Part shown: positions 1 through 6,085 of the stretch, one piece after another
Numbering within the stretch: the first letter of the stretch is position 1
Layout of the letters: every line of letters begins with the position of its first letter
IMG/VR virus record: IMGVR_UViG_3300025133_000482
Location: 1 to 28,157 of that record
Source: a virus
DNA: 28,157 bases
Reading direction: 5' to 3' (one strand)
Position numbers and translations under genes: made by a program
The notes under the pieces: model-generated
Told to the model about the DNA's origin: nothing
Seen by the model: only the letters and a program-made list of their open reading frames with translations
Database searches by the model: none

Positions 1-390
1 GAAATCAAAGCATACCGTGAAGAACAGTTACGTAAACAAGGGGGGATATGCCCACTATGTCTAACAAAGATCGAGAAACACGAAGCGACACTAGACCATT
101 GCCATGCGACAGGCAATGTTCGACATGTCCTGCACAGGTCTTGCAACGGTGCCGAAGGGAGAATACTCTCATGGGCTGGTCAGAGAAGCAAAGGCGATTG
201 TCCTATAACCTTTCTAAAGAACTTGATGCGTTATTGGGAGCAGGATTTCGGGGGGAATCCGCTGCACCCAAAACATGGAGTCCCGAAGAAGAGGCGACCT
301 TCCAGAAGGAAATCAACCAGCTCTTCTCAGACTACGAAGAAGACCTTAAAGAAATCACCCAAGCTAAAAAAGCCAAGGAGTAAACGATAA
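1..390 (+). CDS. Endonuclease VII-type HNH nuclease, 5' end cut by window
   Basis: Frame 1 is open from the first base to TAA at 388-390. Its first half is a recombination endonuclease VII-type domain: C16xxC19, then D31-H32-C33-H34, G-N-V-R, and C47-N48 (numbering from the window edge). These match the zinc site and catalytic DHCH core of phage junction-resolving or DNA-debranching nucleases. The NPLHPKH segment near residue 86 also fits the tail of this family. From about base 274 onward frame 1 reads only Lys/Arg/Ser/Thr-rich sequence, while frame 3 reads a normal-looking acidic helix ending at TAA 381-383. A perfect CCCAAAA slippery heptamer at 267-273 sits at the switch point. The true C terminus may therefore be in either frame. 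The longer-looking frame-3 ORF starting at 48 is not the gene, because it misses the nuclease motif. The function is well supported and the C terminus is uncertain. Confidence 0.85.
   Translation, partial: EIKAYREEQLRKQGGICPLCLTKIEKHEATLDHCHATGNVRHVLHRSCNGAEGRILSWAGQRSKGDCPITFLKNLMRYWEQDFGGNPLHPKHGVPKKRRPSRRKSTSSSQTTKKTLKKSPKLKKPRSKR
267..273 (+). promoter_or_regulatory. Candidate -1 ribosomal slippery heptamer (CCCAAAA)
   Basis: In the endonuclease frame the bases read C CCA AAA, the exact X XXY YYZ form needed for tandem -1 slippage. A -1 slip moves decoding into frame 3, which stays open to 383 and reads like real coding sequence. A weak 7-bp pairing (287-293 with 321-327) lies 13 bases downstream and could act as a stimulator. 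The heptamer and open frame are seen directly. Use as a frameshift site is inference, and a one-base deletion or sequencing error is the main alternative. Confidence 0.35.
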
Positions 391-569
391 TGCATACTAT
401 TACTGAGCGTACACCTAAAGGATCTATAATTCATTATAGCCCCCGTAAGATTGACGTAGTGTATAGGCACGTTGATTTCAAGTACAAGGACAAGGCCCGG
501 TACAAGGAAGTATCGGACAAAATCTTTACTAAGATGTGCAAGAATGCATACAAGGTGGTAGAACTATGA
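390..569 (+). CDS. Small conserved-looking phage protein, 59 aa
   Basis: An ATG at 390 overlaps the last base of the endonuclease frame-1 stop and has AAGGAG at 375-380, nine bases upstream. The frame runs 59 codons to TGA 567-569, where it forms an ATGA overlap with the phosphoesterase start. The product begins MHTITERTPKGS, then has a beta-like stretch (IIHYSPRKIDVVYRHVDF) and a basic Lys/Tyr-rich second half. No family is recognised. Good ribosome binding, 4-base coupling to the next gene and the absence of any other gene in the interval argue that it is real. A role alongside the flanking nucleases or phosphatases in DNA metabolism is a guess from position only. Confidence 0.7.
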   Translation: MHTITERTPKGSIIHYSPRKIDVVYRHVDFKYKDKARYKEVSDKIFTKMCKNAYKVVEL

Positions 570-1327
570 AACATCTAATAATCCCAGATACGCAGTGTGA
601 CCCCGGTAGACCTGACGGTCACCTTACATGGGCTGGCAAGTACGCAGTACGTCATAAGCCTGATGTTATTATTCATCTAGGCGATCACTGGAACCTAGGC
701 AGTCTGTCAAGCTACGACAAAGGCAAAGGCTCTATGGAAGGCAGGCGCTACCTTGATGATATACAGGCTGGTAACGATGCTATGGACAAGTTCATGGCTC
801 CTATTCGTAAGGAACAGAAGCGCCAGCGTAAGAACAAAAAGCAGGTATGGAACCCTCGCTTGGTGTTCATCATGGGTAATCACGAAGAACGTATAGAGAG
901 GGCTATTAATGATAATATTCAGCTTGCTGATCTTATTGGTTACCATCACTTCAATCTTGAACAGCATGGTTGGGAGGTCGTTCCTTTCTTGGAAGTGGAA
1001 GTTATTGATGGAGTCGCTTATAGTCACTACTTCACTAGCGGTGTTATGGGCCGCCCTGTCAGTAGCGCAAGGCTCATGCTCAATAAAAAGCATATGTCCT
1101 GTGTGATGGGACACGTTCAAGACCGTGACATAGCCTACGCCAAGAGAGCAGATGGTACTAGCATGACAGGGTTGTTCGCTGGTATCTTCTATCAGCACGA
1201 TGAGGGCTACCTTAACCCCCAGACCAACGAGAGTTGGAGAGGGCTATGGATGCTTAACGAGGTAAGTGATGGGCATTTCGATGAGATGCCTGTGTCTTTG
1301 GATTACTTGCGTAACAAGTATAACTAA
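566..1327 (+). CDS. Calcineurin-like metallophosphoesterase
   Basis: The 253-residue product has the metallophosphoesterase signature in order: D8-T-Q10 (a variant of DxH), G39-D40-H41 (GDxx), G104-N105-H106-E107 (GNHE), H154 and G182-H183-V-Q. These form a two-metal site that hydrolyses phosphomonoesters or phosphodiesters. The substrate in phages is usually unknown, with nucleotides or DNA ends being candidates. I chose ATG 566 over the in-frame ATG at 536 because 566 is preceded by AAGGTGG at 551-557, overlaps the previous stop as ATGA, and starts directly at the conserved beta strand KHLIIPDTQ. The Asp-x-Gln first motif and the missing second Asp in GDH are variations seen in phage members of this superfamily. 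The fold is confident and the exact reaction is not known. Confidence 0.88.
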   Translation: MKHLIIPDTQCDPGRPDGHLTWAGKYAVRHKPDVIIHLGDHWNLGSLSSYDKGKGSMEGRRYLDDIQAGNDAMDKFMAPIRKEQKRQRKNKKQVWNPRLVFIMGNHEERIERAINDNIQLADLIGYHHFNLEQHGWEVVPFLEVEVIDGVAYSHYFTSGVMGRPVSSARLMLNKKHMSCVMGHVQDRDIAYAKRADGTSMTGLFAGIFYQHDEGYLNPQTNESWRGLWMLNEVSDGHFDEMPVSLDYLRNKYN

Positions 1328-1340
1328 TTATAGGTGACTT

Positions 1341-1541
1341 ATGAAGTATGAAATAGACCTGAACTTAGACGACATACACAAGATGATGACACAAGACCTG
1401 ATGGAGTGGCATCAAGATATAGTAAACTCTGATTGGACTTACGATATAAAAGACGCTAAGATCCTTAAAAAGGTCATAAAGCTATACGCTACTAAAGAGC
1501 AATGGGATCAGTACTACGGAGAGGAGGCGGAAGATGAGTGA
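1341..1541 (+). CDS. Small acidic protein, 66 aa, unknown function
   Basis: ATG 1341 is preceded by TAGGTGA, a usable ribosome binding site. The product begins MKYEIDLNLDDIHKMM and is helical-looking, with four tryptophans or tyrosines in its second half and a strongly acidic end (EEAEDE). No domain is recognised. The stop overlaps the start of the next gene by eight bases, the same coupling used along the following microgenes, so the run is probably one transcript. It differs from the three Cys/coiled-coil microproteins that follow because it lacks cysteine and the KRRIAELEAE helix. Confidence 0.7.
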   Translation: MKYEIDLNLDDIHKMMTQDLMEWHQDIVNSDWTYDIKDAKILKKVIKLYATKEQWDQYYGEEAEDE

Positions 1542-1746
1542 GCAGTGTACTTGTATTAAAGACCCTGAGATAACCTGTATAGCGCACCCTCACATTAGCC
1601 GAGAGCATAGGGTGGCTAAACGGCGCATCGCTGAACTGGAGGCAGAGAACAAGATGCTGCGTGAGGCGGCTAGGGCGGTGCTGGAGGACAGGATGGATTG
1701 GCACAAGGCGCTGACACTCAAAGCAGCACTGAAGGAGGTAGAGTGA
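1534..1746 (+). CDS. Cys/coiled-coil microprotein, copy A (70 aa)
   Basis: The product has a Cys-rich N terminus (C5-T-C7 with a third Cys about eight residues later and nearby His) followed by a leucine-heptad helix KRRIAELEAENKMLREAA. GGAGGCGG just upstream (about 1521-1528) serves as the ribosome site, and the start overlaps the preceding stop by eight bases. DNA at 1618-1634 is identical to 1815-1831 in the next gene, and 1728-1742 is identical to 2094-2108 in the third, so the three genes are duplicates. A small metal-binding dimer is a reasonable guess from the Cys cluster plus coiled coil. No named family is recognised. Confidence 0.72.
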   Translation: MSEQCTCIKDPEITCIAHPHISREHRVAKRRIAELEAENKMLREAARAVLEDRMDWHKALTLKAALKEVE

Positions 1747-1946
1747 TGGACGTTTGCACTTGTGGCACTAATTCGGCCCATGCGGTGAACTGCCCCGTGT
1801 ATTACAACAGGCAGAAACGGCGCATCGCTGAGCTGGAAGCCGAGCTACAGGCACTGCGGGAGGCGCTAACAACTACCCGAGGACAGTGGATTCACTCAGT
1901 CAATGCAAAGCAATGCTTGGCAGCACTGGAGGTGGATTATGAGTAA
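1746..1946 (+). CDS. Cys/coiled-coil microprotein, copy B (66 aa)
   Basis: I place the start at ATG 1746, which shares a base with the previous TGA and follows AAGGAGG (1732-1738). The upstream in-frame ATG at 1698 lies inside copy A. The product begins MDVCTCGTNSAHAVNC, again a C-x-C pair plus a later Cys, and then the same helix KRRIAELEAELQALREAL. Seventeen bases at the start of this helix are identical to copy A. The C-terminal third differs from copy A, suggesting divergence after duplication or domain exchange. Function is unknown. Confidence 0.72.
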   Translation: MDVCTCGTNSAHAVNCPVYYNRQKRRIAELEAELQALREALTTTRGQWIHSVNAKQCLAALEVDYE

Positions 1947-2151
1947 GATGCAGACGACAATTATCAAAGACTGCCGAAAGCAGATTGCTGAACTACAAGC
2001 CAAGAACAAGCGGTACGAGGAGTTGCTACGCATTGCCCGAGGTAGTGACTTCAAATGGCCTGAGTCTTTCAAAGCACAAGTAGACGAAGCTCTACTGAAG
2101 GAGGTAGAAGATGCTCAGTGTTGTAGCAGTATATGCAATGATGCGTCATAG
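1939..2151 (+). CDS. Coiled-coil microprotein, copy C (70 aa)
   Basis: ATG 1939 overlaps the copy B stop by eight bases and is preceded by GGAGGTGG. The product starts MSKMQTTIIKDCRKQIAELQAKNKRYEELL. It keeps the coiled-coil core (QIAELQAKNK) of copies A and B but has lost the N-terminal CTC motif. The stretch ACTGAAGGAGGTAGA at 2094-2108 is the same as in copy A and contains the ribosome site for the next small ORF. The last 14 residues (after KEVEDA) overlap that ORF in another frame and contain two adjacent Cys. This end looks like read-through into sequence selected for the downstream start. Confidence 0.65.
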   Translation: MSKMQTTIIKDCRKQIAELQAKNKRYEELLRIARGSDFKWPESFKAQVDEALLKEVEDAQCCSSICNDAS

Positions 2152-2245
2152 GATAATTGATGTTGATTACACACCTTGGTGCATAAGTGCTGGGGTAGTT
2201 GATCTCCAGATATTGTATTTTATTGATAAATTTCTTTTGGCATAA
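2111..2245 (+). CDS. Hydrophobic 44-aa peptide
   Basis: ATG 2111 follows a near-perfect Shine-Dalgarno GAAGGAGGT (2097-2105), the best ribosome site in this part of the window. The frame runs 44 codons to TAA 2243-2245, thirteen bases before the reductase gene. The peptide starts MLSVVAVYAMMRHRI and ends LQILYFIDKFLLA, so both ends are hydrophobic with a short polar middle. It could insert in membrane. It overlaps the end of copy C by 41 bases in a different frame. No homolog is recognised. The strong ribosome site and tight fit to the next gene support it, and its size keeps confidence moderate. Confidence 0.5.
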   Translation: MLSVVAVYAMMRHRIIDVDYTPWCISAGVVDLQILYFIDKFLLA

Positions 2246-2257
2246 AGAGGATAAAAG

Positions 2258-3898
2258 ATGAGCAGTGAATTTAAGAATGAATTTGGTGAACGGATCTTTA
2301 AGCACAAGTATGCCAATCATCCTGAACAAACATGGGCTGAGAAGTGTGAGCTGATTGTCGATGATGTAACCGAGAATATCTTTGATGATGACTCTCGTGC
2401 AACACTGAAGGCATACATGAAGGACTTCAAATTTATGTCTGGAGGTCGGTATACCTACTACGCTGGTCGTGAAGCTAAGTTCTATAACAACTGCTACCTG
2501 TTGAAAGGAGAGGAGGATACCCGTGAAGAATGGGGTAGGTTACTTAACAGAGCGTCTGATTGCCTTATGTCTGGGGGCGGTATTGGGATTGATTATAGCG
2601 TGTTTCGTCCTAACGGTGCTCCACTTGGTAGAACCGGAGGAACAGCTTCAGGGCCAATCCCTCTTATGTGTTCCGTTAACGAAGTCGGAAGGAATGTTAT
2701 GCAAGGCGGTTCCCGAAGATCAGCTATTTACGCTAGCCTTAACTGGAGACATGGAGATGCCCACGACTTCCTTAAAATGAAGGACTGGAAGACTCAGGAG
2801 ATTGCTGAAGGTGTCACGTATCATGACTCCAAGAACTTTGACTTCAATGCCCATGCCCCTATGGATATGACTAATATCTCACTGAACTATGACAATGCTT
2901 TCCTCGATCATATCAGTCAAGGGCATCTACCACAGATCTTTATAGATAACTGTCGTAATGCCATGCAGACTGGTGAGCCGGGCTTCAGCTTTAACTTTGG
3001 AGATAAAGAGAATGAGACATTACGCAACGCTTGCACTGAAGTTACTAGTGCTGACGATAGCGATGTATGTAACTTGGGTAGCGTTAATATGGGTGCCATT
3101 GAAACTCTCGATGAGTTCCGCTCAGTGGTTCGGGTTGGTGCTGGTTTTCTTGTTTGCGGGACACTTACAGCAGACCTACCTTACGACAAGATCCGAGAAA
3201 TCCGTAAGAAGAACAGACGACTAGGGCTAGGCCTGATGGGAATCCATGAGTGGCTACTGAAGCGTGGCTACGAGTACGGAATGAACAAAGAACTCCGCCA
3301 ATGGATGGAAGTATACAGAGAGGAGAGTGAACGTGCCGCTAATAGTTTGTGTGACCGCCTTGGTATTAGTCGGCCTATTGCTTATCGTGCAATTGCACCT
3401 ACCGGAACGATTGGAATCTTGGCGGGTACTACTACTGGTATTGAGCCTCTATTTGCTGTGGCGTATAAGCGTAGGTATCTTGTGGGTGGTGACAAGTGGC
3501 GATATGAATATGTTGTAGACAGTACAGCGGAGGAACTTATAACTAATTATAAACTCGATCCTAACAAGATTGAGACTAGTCTGTCACTGGTCAATGACTA
3601 TGAGCGTAGGCTGAAGTTCCAAGCTGATGTTCAAGATTATGTCGATATGGCTATATCATCTACAATCAATATGCCTGCATGGGGCACGGAGTTAAACAAT
3701 GAGTCTATGGTACAAGGATTTGCGGAGACGCTTGCAAAATACGCACCGAGGTTACGGGGATTCACCGTATACCCAGACGGAGCACGAGGAGGTCAACCAC
3801 TTACCGTCTGCTCTTACAAAGAAGCAAAGCGACACAAAGGAATGGTCTACGAAGAAAACTCAGAGTCTGTATGCGCTGGCGGCGTTTGCGGAGTCTAA
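2258..3898 (+). CDS. nrdJ: Adenosylcobalamin-dependent (class II) ribonucleotide reductase
   Basis: The 546-residue enzyme reduces ribonucleotides to deoxyribonucleotides for phage DNA synthesis. Key residues are visible: active-site N257-A-C259-T-E261, where C259 carries the thiyl radical; the redox pair C79 (NNCYLL) and C271 (DVCNLGS); the phosphate-binding loop APTGTIGILAG; and the C-terminal shuttle pair C539/C544 (CAGGVCGV). No small radical-generating subunit gene follows, and there is no glycyl-radical motif. This, with similarity to monomeric triphosphate reductases, supports the B12-dependent class. It is shorter than bacterial class II enzymes (about 700 or more residues), as in other phage versions that lack extra N-terminal or allosteric sequence. 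Ribosome site AGAGG lies about eight bases before the ATG. Whether di- or triphosphates are the substrate cannot be told here. Confidence 0.92.
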   Translation: MSSEFKNEFGERIFKHKYANHPEQTWAEKCELIVDDVTENIFDDDSRATLKAYMKDFKFMSGGRYTYYAGREAKFYNNCYLLKGEEDTREEWGRLLNRASDCLMSGGGIGIDYSVFRPNGAPLGRTGGTASGPIPLMCSVNEVGRNVMQGGSRRSAIYASLNWRHGDAHDFLKMKDWKTQEIAEGVTYHDSKNFDFNAHAPMDMTNISLNYDNAFLDHISQGHLPQIFIDNCRNAMQTGEPGFSFNFGDKENETLRNACTEVTSADDSDVCNLGSVNMGAIETLDEFRSVVRVGAGFLVCGTLTADLPYDKIREIRKKNRRLGLGLMGIHEWLLKRGYEYGMNKELRQWMEVYREESERAANSLCDRLGISRPIAYRAIAPTGTIGILAGTTTGIEPLFAVAYKRRYLVGGDKWRYEYVVDSTAEELITNYKLDPNKIETSLSLVNDYERRLKFQADVQDYVDMAISSTINMPAWGTELNNESMVQGFAETLAKYAPRLRGFTVYPDGARGGQPLTVCSYKEAKRHKGMVYEENSESVCAGGVCGV

Positions 3899-3926
3899 TC
3901 AAGATAAGGATAGAGAGGAGAAAGCA

Positions 3927-4265
3927 ATGAAAGAGGAGAAAGAAATGGACGTATGGGATGACAAGAACAAGCTGGATCTTGAGCTTACTTACGGGGAGGT
4001 ACAGGATAGATTGATCAGTAAGAAGTACTTTAACCCTAAGAACGTAGACTCACCTAGTCACTACGAGGTAGTCCCCGGTATTGAGGCTAAGGAGATTATC
4101 ATGTATGTATTAGATAGTCTAGGTGATACGATCACACCCTATCAGTCCTACTGTTTGGGGAGTTTATTGAAGTACCGACTAAGGGCGGGTAACAAAGATG
4201 ACATGCAACAAGACATTGCAAAAGCTGATAAGTTCAAGGAGATGTATGAAGATGCTAGCTGTTAA
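3927..4265 (+). CDS. DUF3310 family protein (phage nucleotide-kinase-like domain)
   Basis: The second half carries the DUF3310 pattern: N-V-D-S-P-S-H-Y near residue 38, then GIEAKEIIMYVLD, YCLGSLLKYRLRAGNKDD and a closing ADKFKEMYE helix. This domain is common in phage nucleotide-metabolism clusters and is often labelled nucleotide kinase, although the activity is not firmly established. That fits its place 28 bases after the reductase. I start at ATG 3927, which has AGGAG at 3916-3920. ATG 3945 with GAGGAG at 3933-3938 is a close alternative giving 106 residues. The open frame extends upstream to 3699, but that part lies under the reductase and its Arg/Thr-rich translation is not convincing. 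Confidence 0.82.
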   Translation: MKEEKEMDVWDDKNKLDLELTYGEVQDRLISKKYFNPKNVDSPSHYEVVPGIEAKEIIMYVLDSLGDTITPYQSYCLGSLLKYRLRAGNKDDMQQDIAKADKFKEMYEDASC

Positions 4266-4276
4266 AGGGGATTGAA

Positions 4277-4657
4277 ATGGATGACGCACTAAAAACTCTC
4301 GGCACTAAGATAGACTCTAACCAGGCCAGAGATGCTGTACATGTAGCTTGTATGCCTATACAGCTTCAGCACGACTCTAAACCTGGGACACACGTAGGCA
4401 TTAACAGTGAGGGTAAGGCTGATACTTCTGTATCACAGACTATCGGCATATTAGACCCCTTCATTGATGAGGAGTATCTCAACGTAGGAGACTGGGTATG
4501 GCTTATGCTGTACCCTAGGACTATTACCTCTCTCAGGCATGAGTGGACACATCCTGTTGTTGATACGGTTAAGATTGAGGATACACTGTATGACGCTCAA
4601 GAAGCCTCTAAGCAGTGGATTCTTGACTACATTGTAGGGGGAGGTTTCGGTGAGTGA
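4277..4657 (+). CDS. Conserved phage protein of unknown function, 126 aa
   Basis: The product has a distinctive block GILDPFIDEEYLNVGDWVWLMLYPRTITSLRHEW (residues about 58-92; shown in parts: DPF, GDWVWLMLYPRTI, SLRHEW). I recognise it from many phage proteins of unknown role found near replication and nucleotide genes. The N-terminal part (VHVACMPIQ, KPGTHVGIN) is also typical of that group. ATG 4277 has AAAGGGG upstream. No catalytic motif is apparent. A beta-rich fold is likely from the alternating hydrophobic pattern. The stop overlaps the next start by eight bases. Confidence 0.75.
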   Translation: MDDALKTLGTKIDSNQARDAVHVACMPIQLQHDSKPGTHVGINSEGKADTSVSQTIGILDPFIDEEYLNVGDWVWLMLYPRTITSLRHEWTHPVVDTVKIEDTLYDAQEASKQWILDYIVGGGFGE

Positions 4658-4835
4658 AGACCCTGAGCCAGTACTGGAGCAGATAGTGTCACTGATAGAC
4701 TACGCCCGTGACAACGGGCAGCCAGCTAAGGAACTGGTTATTACAGAGAAAGCCTTTGCCTTGCTTACTGAGCAGGTAGGCCATGAACTAAATATAGTAA
4801 TGGGCTGTAGGCTAAAGATAGCGGAGGAAGTATGA
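4650..4835 (+). CDS. Small acidic helical protein, 61 aa, GTG start
   Basis: Translation probably begins at GTG 4650, which overlaps the previous stop and has GGGGGAGG (about 4637-4644) at good spacing. No ATG start exists nearby in frame. The product starts MSEDPEPVLEQIVSLIDYARDNGQP and is a compact acidic helical protein with the segment ELVITEKAFALL. No family is recognised. The TGA at the end overlaps the ATG of the following membrane protein (ATGA), so the two are likely translationally coupled. Confidence 0.68.
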   Translation: MSEDPEPVLEQIVSLIDYARDNGQPAKELVITEKAFALLTEQVGHELNIVMGCRLKIAEEV

Positions 4836-5095
4836 AACAAACTAAACTAGTGTCTCTTATTGAGACTTTCATGACCGTAGGGATAGGTTTTTGTGTATCC
4901 CTTGTAGCTTGGCCTTTCGTAGGAGCATTGTATGACATACCGTATGCTTACAGCAGTCATCTTGGGATCACTGTTATATTTACTGTACTTGGACTTACAA
5001 GGGTCTATATTATCCGTAGATTCTTTGAAGGTAGGATTTACGAACGGGCGTACTTTCTAGCCGATAAGTTCAATAACTGGAGGTCTACTTCTTAA
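4832..5095 (+). CDS. DUF7220-like two-helix membrane protein
   Basis: The 87-residue product begins MKQTKLVSLIETFMTVGIGF and has two hydrophobic segments (about 13-32 and 43-60), separated by a short loop, then a basic end with RRFFE. The opening SLIET, the FTVLGLTRVY block and the Arg-rich exit are the pattern of a small phage membrane protein family (DUF7220) that I recognise only by pattern. Its role is unknown. It is the last plus-strand gene, and its stop lies 11 bases inside the end of the oppositely oriented holin gene. GCGGAGGAAG precedes the ATG. Confidence 0.75.
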   Translation: MKQTKLVSLIETFMTVGIGFCVSLVAWPFVGALYDIPYAYSSHLGITVIFTVLGLTRVYIIRRFFEGRIYERAYFLADKFNNWRSTS

Positions 5096-5486
5096 TAATA
5101 CCAGCAATCTTTTCCCCACTCCTGCCAACTACGTACCCCCCAAGTCCTAGTTGCAGGAGCATCCATGCTTCATCCCGCAATGGGGTGGCTAAGAACCCTA
5201 GAGAGTCCCCTACCGCTAGGGTTAAAAACGTAAGCATAGTAATAGGCCGCCAAGATGCCACAATCCAGTGGTCACTCTTGGCCTCGGCTGCTATAATATC
5301 CTGTTGGCCCTTGAGCGCCTGAAGCTCATAATCGAACACCACCTGCATACATGCTGCCTGTACCTCTAGCAGTCTCTCCTTATGCTGGTTCTTCTCATCT
5401 CTGGAGGTGTGCACCTCGTCAATAAGCTCAGCGGCTGGCTTGAATATGCTAGCTATGAGATCAAGCACTTTGAACTGTCCAATCAT
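5085..5486 (-). CDS. Holin of the 3-TM, GTA-type family
   Basis: The 133-residue product has a polar coiled N-terminal half, then the typical H-W-I-V-A-S-W-R-P-I turn (73-82), followed by hydrophobic helices (about 83-101 and 106-120) and a basic tail ending KIAGIIKK. This arrangement matches the 3-TM holin family first described in gene transfer agents. Such proteins open the inner membrane at lysis so that the lytic enzyme can act. The N-terminal 1-25 stretch may form the third membrane or amphipathic segment. The gene is the last of the late minus-strand operon and follows a 44-codon gene. GGAG sits about seven bases before its ATG. Confidence 0.8.
   Translation of the reverse strand: MIGQFKVLDLIASIFKPAAELIDEVHTSRDEKNQHKERLLEVQAACMQVVFDYELQALKGQQDIIAAEAKSDHWIVASWRPITMLTFLTLAVGDSLGFLATPLRDEAWMLLQLGLGGYVVGRSGEKIAGIIKK
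5119..5159. repeat. 12-bp inverted repeat near the convergent gene ends
   Basis: CTCCTG(C)CAACTA at 5119-5131 pairs with TAGTTGCAGGAG at 5148-5159: twelve pairs with one bulged base and a 16-base loop. It lies inside the holin coding region, about 25-65 bases past the plus-strand stop. No U-tract follows on either strand. It could end or slow transcription from the left arm, or be coincidental within coding sequence (LQLGLGGYVVGR). Confidence 0.35.
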
Positions 5487-5498
5487 TCTATAACTCCG

Positions 5499-5633
5499 TT
5501 ATAAGTCTATAAGTCTTACGCATTTGTTCCAGACTGAGTACTGTTCCCAAGCTATACAAGCTGACTCGTTAGCGGTATCACCAACCACTAATGGCCCTGT
5601 AGTCAAGTACACTATAAGTAGGTACTTAATCAT
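5499..5633 (-). CDS. Small secreted or membrane-anchored peptide, 44 aa, in lysis region
   Basis: ATG (complement of 5631-5633) overlaps the preceding gene's stop as ATGA, and the frame runs 44 codons to TAA at 5499-5501, just before the holin. The peptide starts MIKYLLIVYLTTGPLVVG, a short signal-like or anchor segment, then a polar stretch with two Cys (ESAC and NKC) and aromatic residues. It sits between a coiled-coil membrane protein and a holin, where small spanin or antiholin partners are often found. It lacks a lipobox, so it is not a standard outer-membrane spanin. Two Cys could form a disulphide in the periplasm. The role is inferred from position only. Confidence 0.6.
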   Translation of the reverse strand: MIKYLLIVYLTTGPLVVGDTANESACIAWEQYSVWNKCVRLIDL

Positions 5634-6085
5634 TTCCCTAGTGCTTCCCTAGTCTCTTTAGCATAGTCACCTATAGCCTTACGACTGACTTCCGAAGCTG
5701 ATGCCTGAGCTACTAACCCCATAATAATATCATCCCGCTTATGAGCTAATTCATCAAAGTGTTCAATCTTTCGCTGTAGGTTATGTATCTCTGCTGTACC
5801 GTTGTCAATCTCGCTGTTGATATACTGAGCACCTCCGTACATAAGAGAGACAATAACAGCAGCTAGTCCCAGAAAAGTCTTACCTACCAGACTTAATACA
5901 TCCTTGGTATCCCATCCAGACGACTGATCATACTCCTTAATCCCCTCAACTGCGTTAGTCAAGCGATCAATACGGTCAATAGTAGCACGTTGGTTAGTCT
6001 CGACTATCCCTCGTAGGCCAGCAAGGTCTTGCTCTACATGGTTTAATCGTGTATCGTAGTGTATTGTGTTATCACCTAAACTCAT
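5630..6085 (-). CDS. Coiled-coil, single-TM membrane protein of the lysis region (possible inner spanin analogue)
   Basis: The 151-residue product has an N-terminal coiled coil (about 11-50), one transmembrane helix (about 66-89, VGKTFLGLAAVIVSLMYGG), and a C-terminal helical region (91-145) beginning NSEIDNGTAEIHNLQRKIE. The topology, with coils on both sides of a membrane helix, resembles hemolysin XhlA-like or spanin-like lysis proteins, but normal inner spanins have the membrane helix at the N terminus. It is coupled by 4-base overlaps to the genes on both sides. Lysis function is inferred from neighbours (3-TM holin downstream). A virion-associated membrane protein is an alternative. Confidence 0.6.
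   Translation of the reverse strand: MSLGDNTIHYDTRLNHVEQDLAGLRGIVETNQRATIDRIDRLTNAVEGIKEYDQSSGWDTKDVLSLVGKTFLGLAAVIVSLMYGGAQYINSEIDNGTAEIHNLQRKIEHFDELAHKRDDIIMGLVAQASASEVSRKAIGDYAKETREALGK

Noticed and set aside
48-383. Frame-3 ORF at the left edge as an independent gene
   Set aside because: Its first half is the out-of-frame reading of the endonuclease VII zinc and DHCH core in frame 1. Only its second half looks like protein, which is treated as a possible frameshift tail.
707-1198. 163-codon minus-strand ORF
   Set aside because: It lies fully under the metallophosphoesterase gene, whose motifs are intact, and it shows no recognisable domain.
3699-3926. N-terminal extension of the DUF3310 protein
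   Set aside because: This part overlaps the reductase C terminus, including its redox Cys pair, and reads as Arg/Thr/His-rich noise. ATG 3927 has a proper ribosome site.
5130-5880. Apparent abundance of the palindrome CTAG
   Set aside because: About eight copies are visible in 0.75 kb, more than chance, but a whole-genome count is needed before it means anything.
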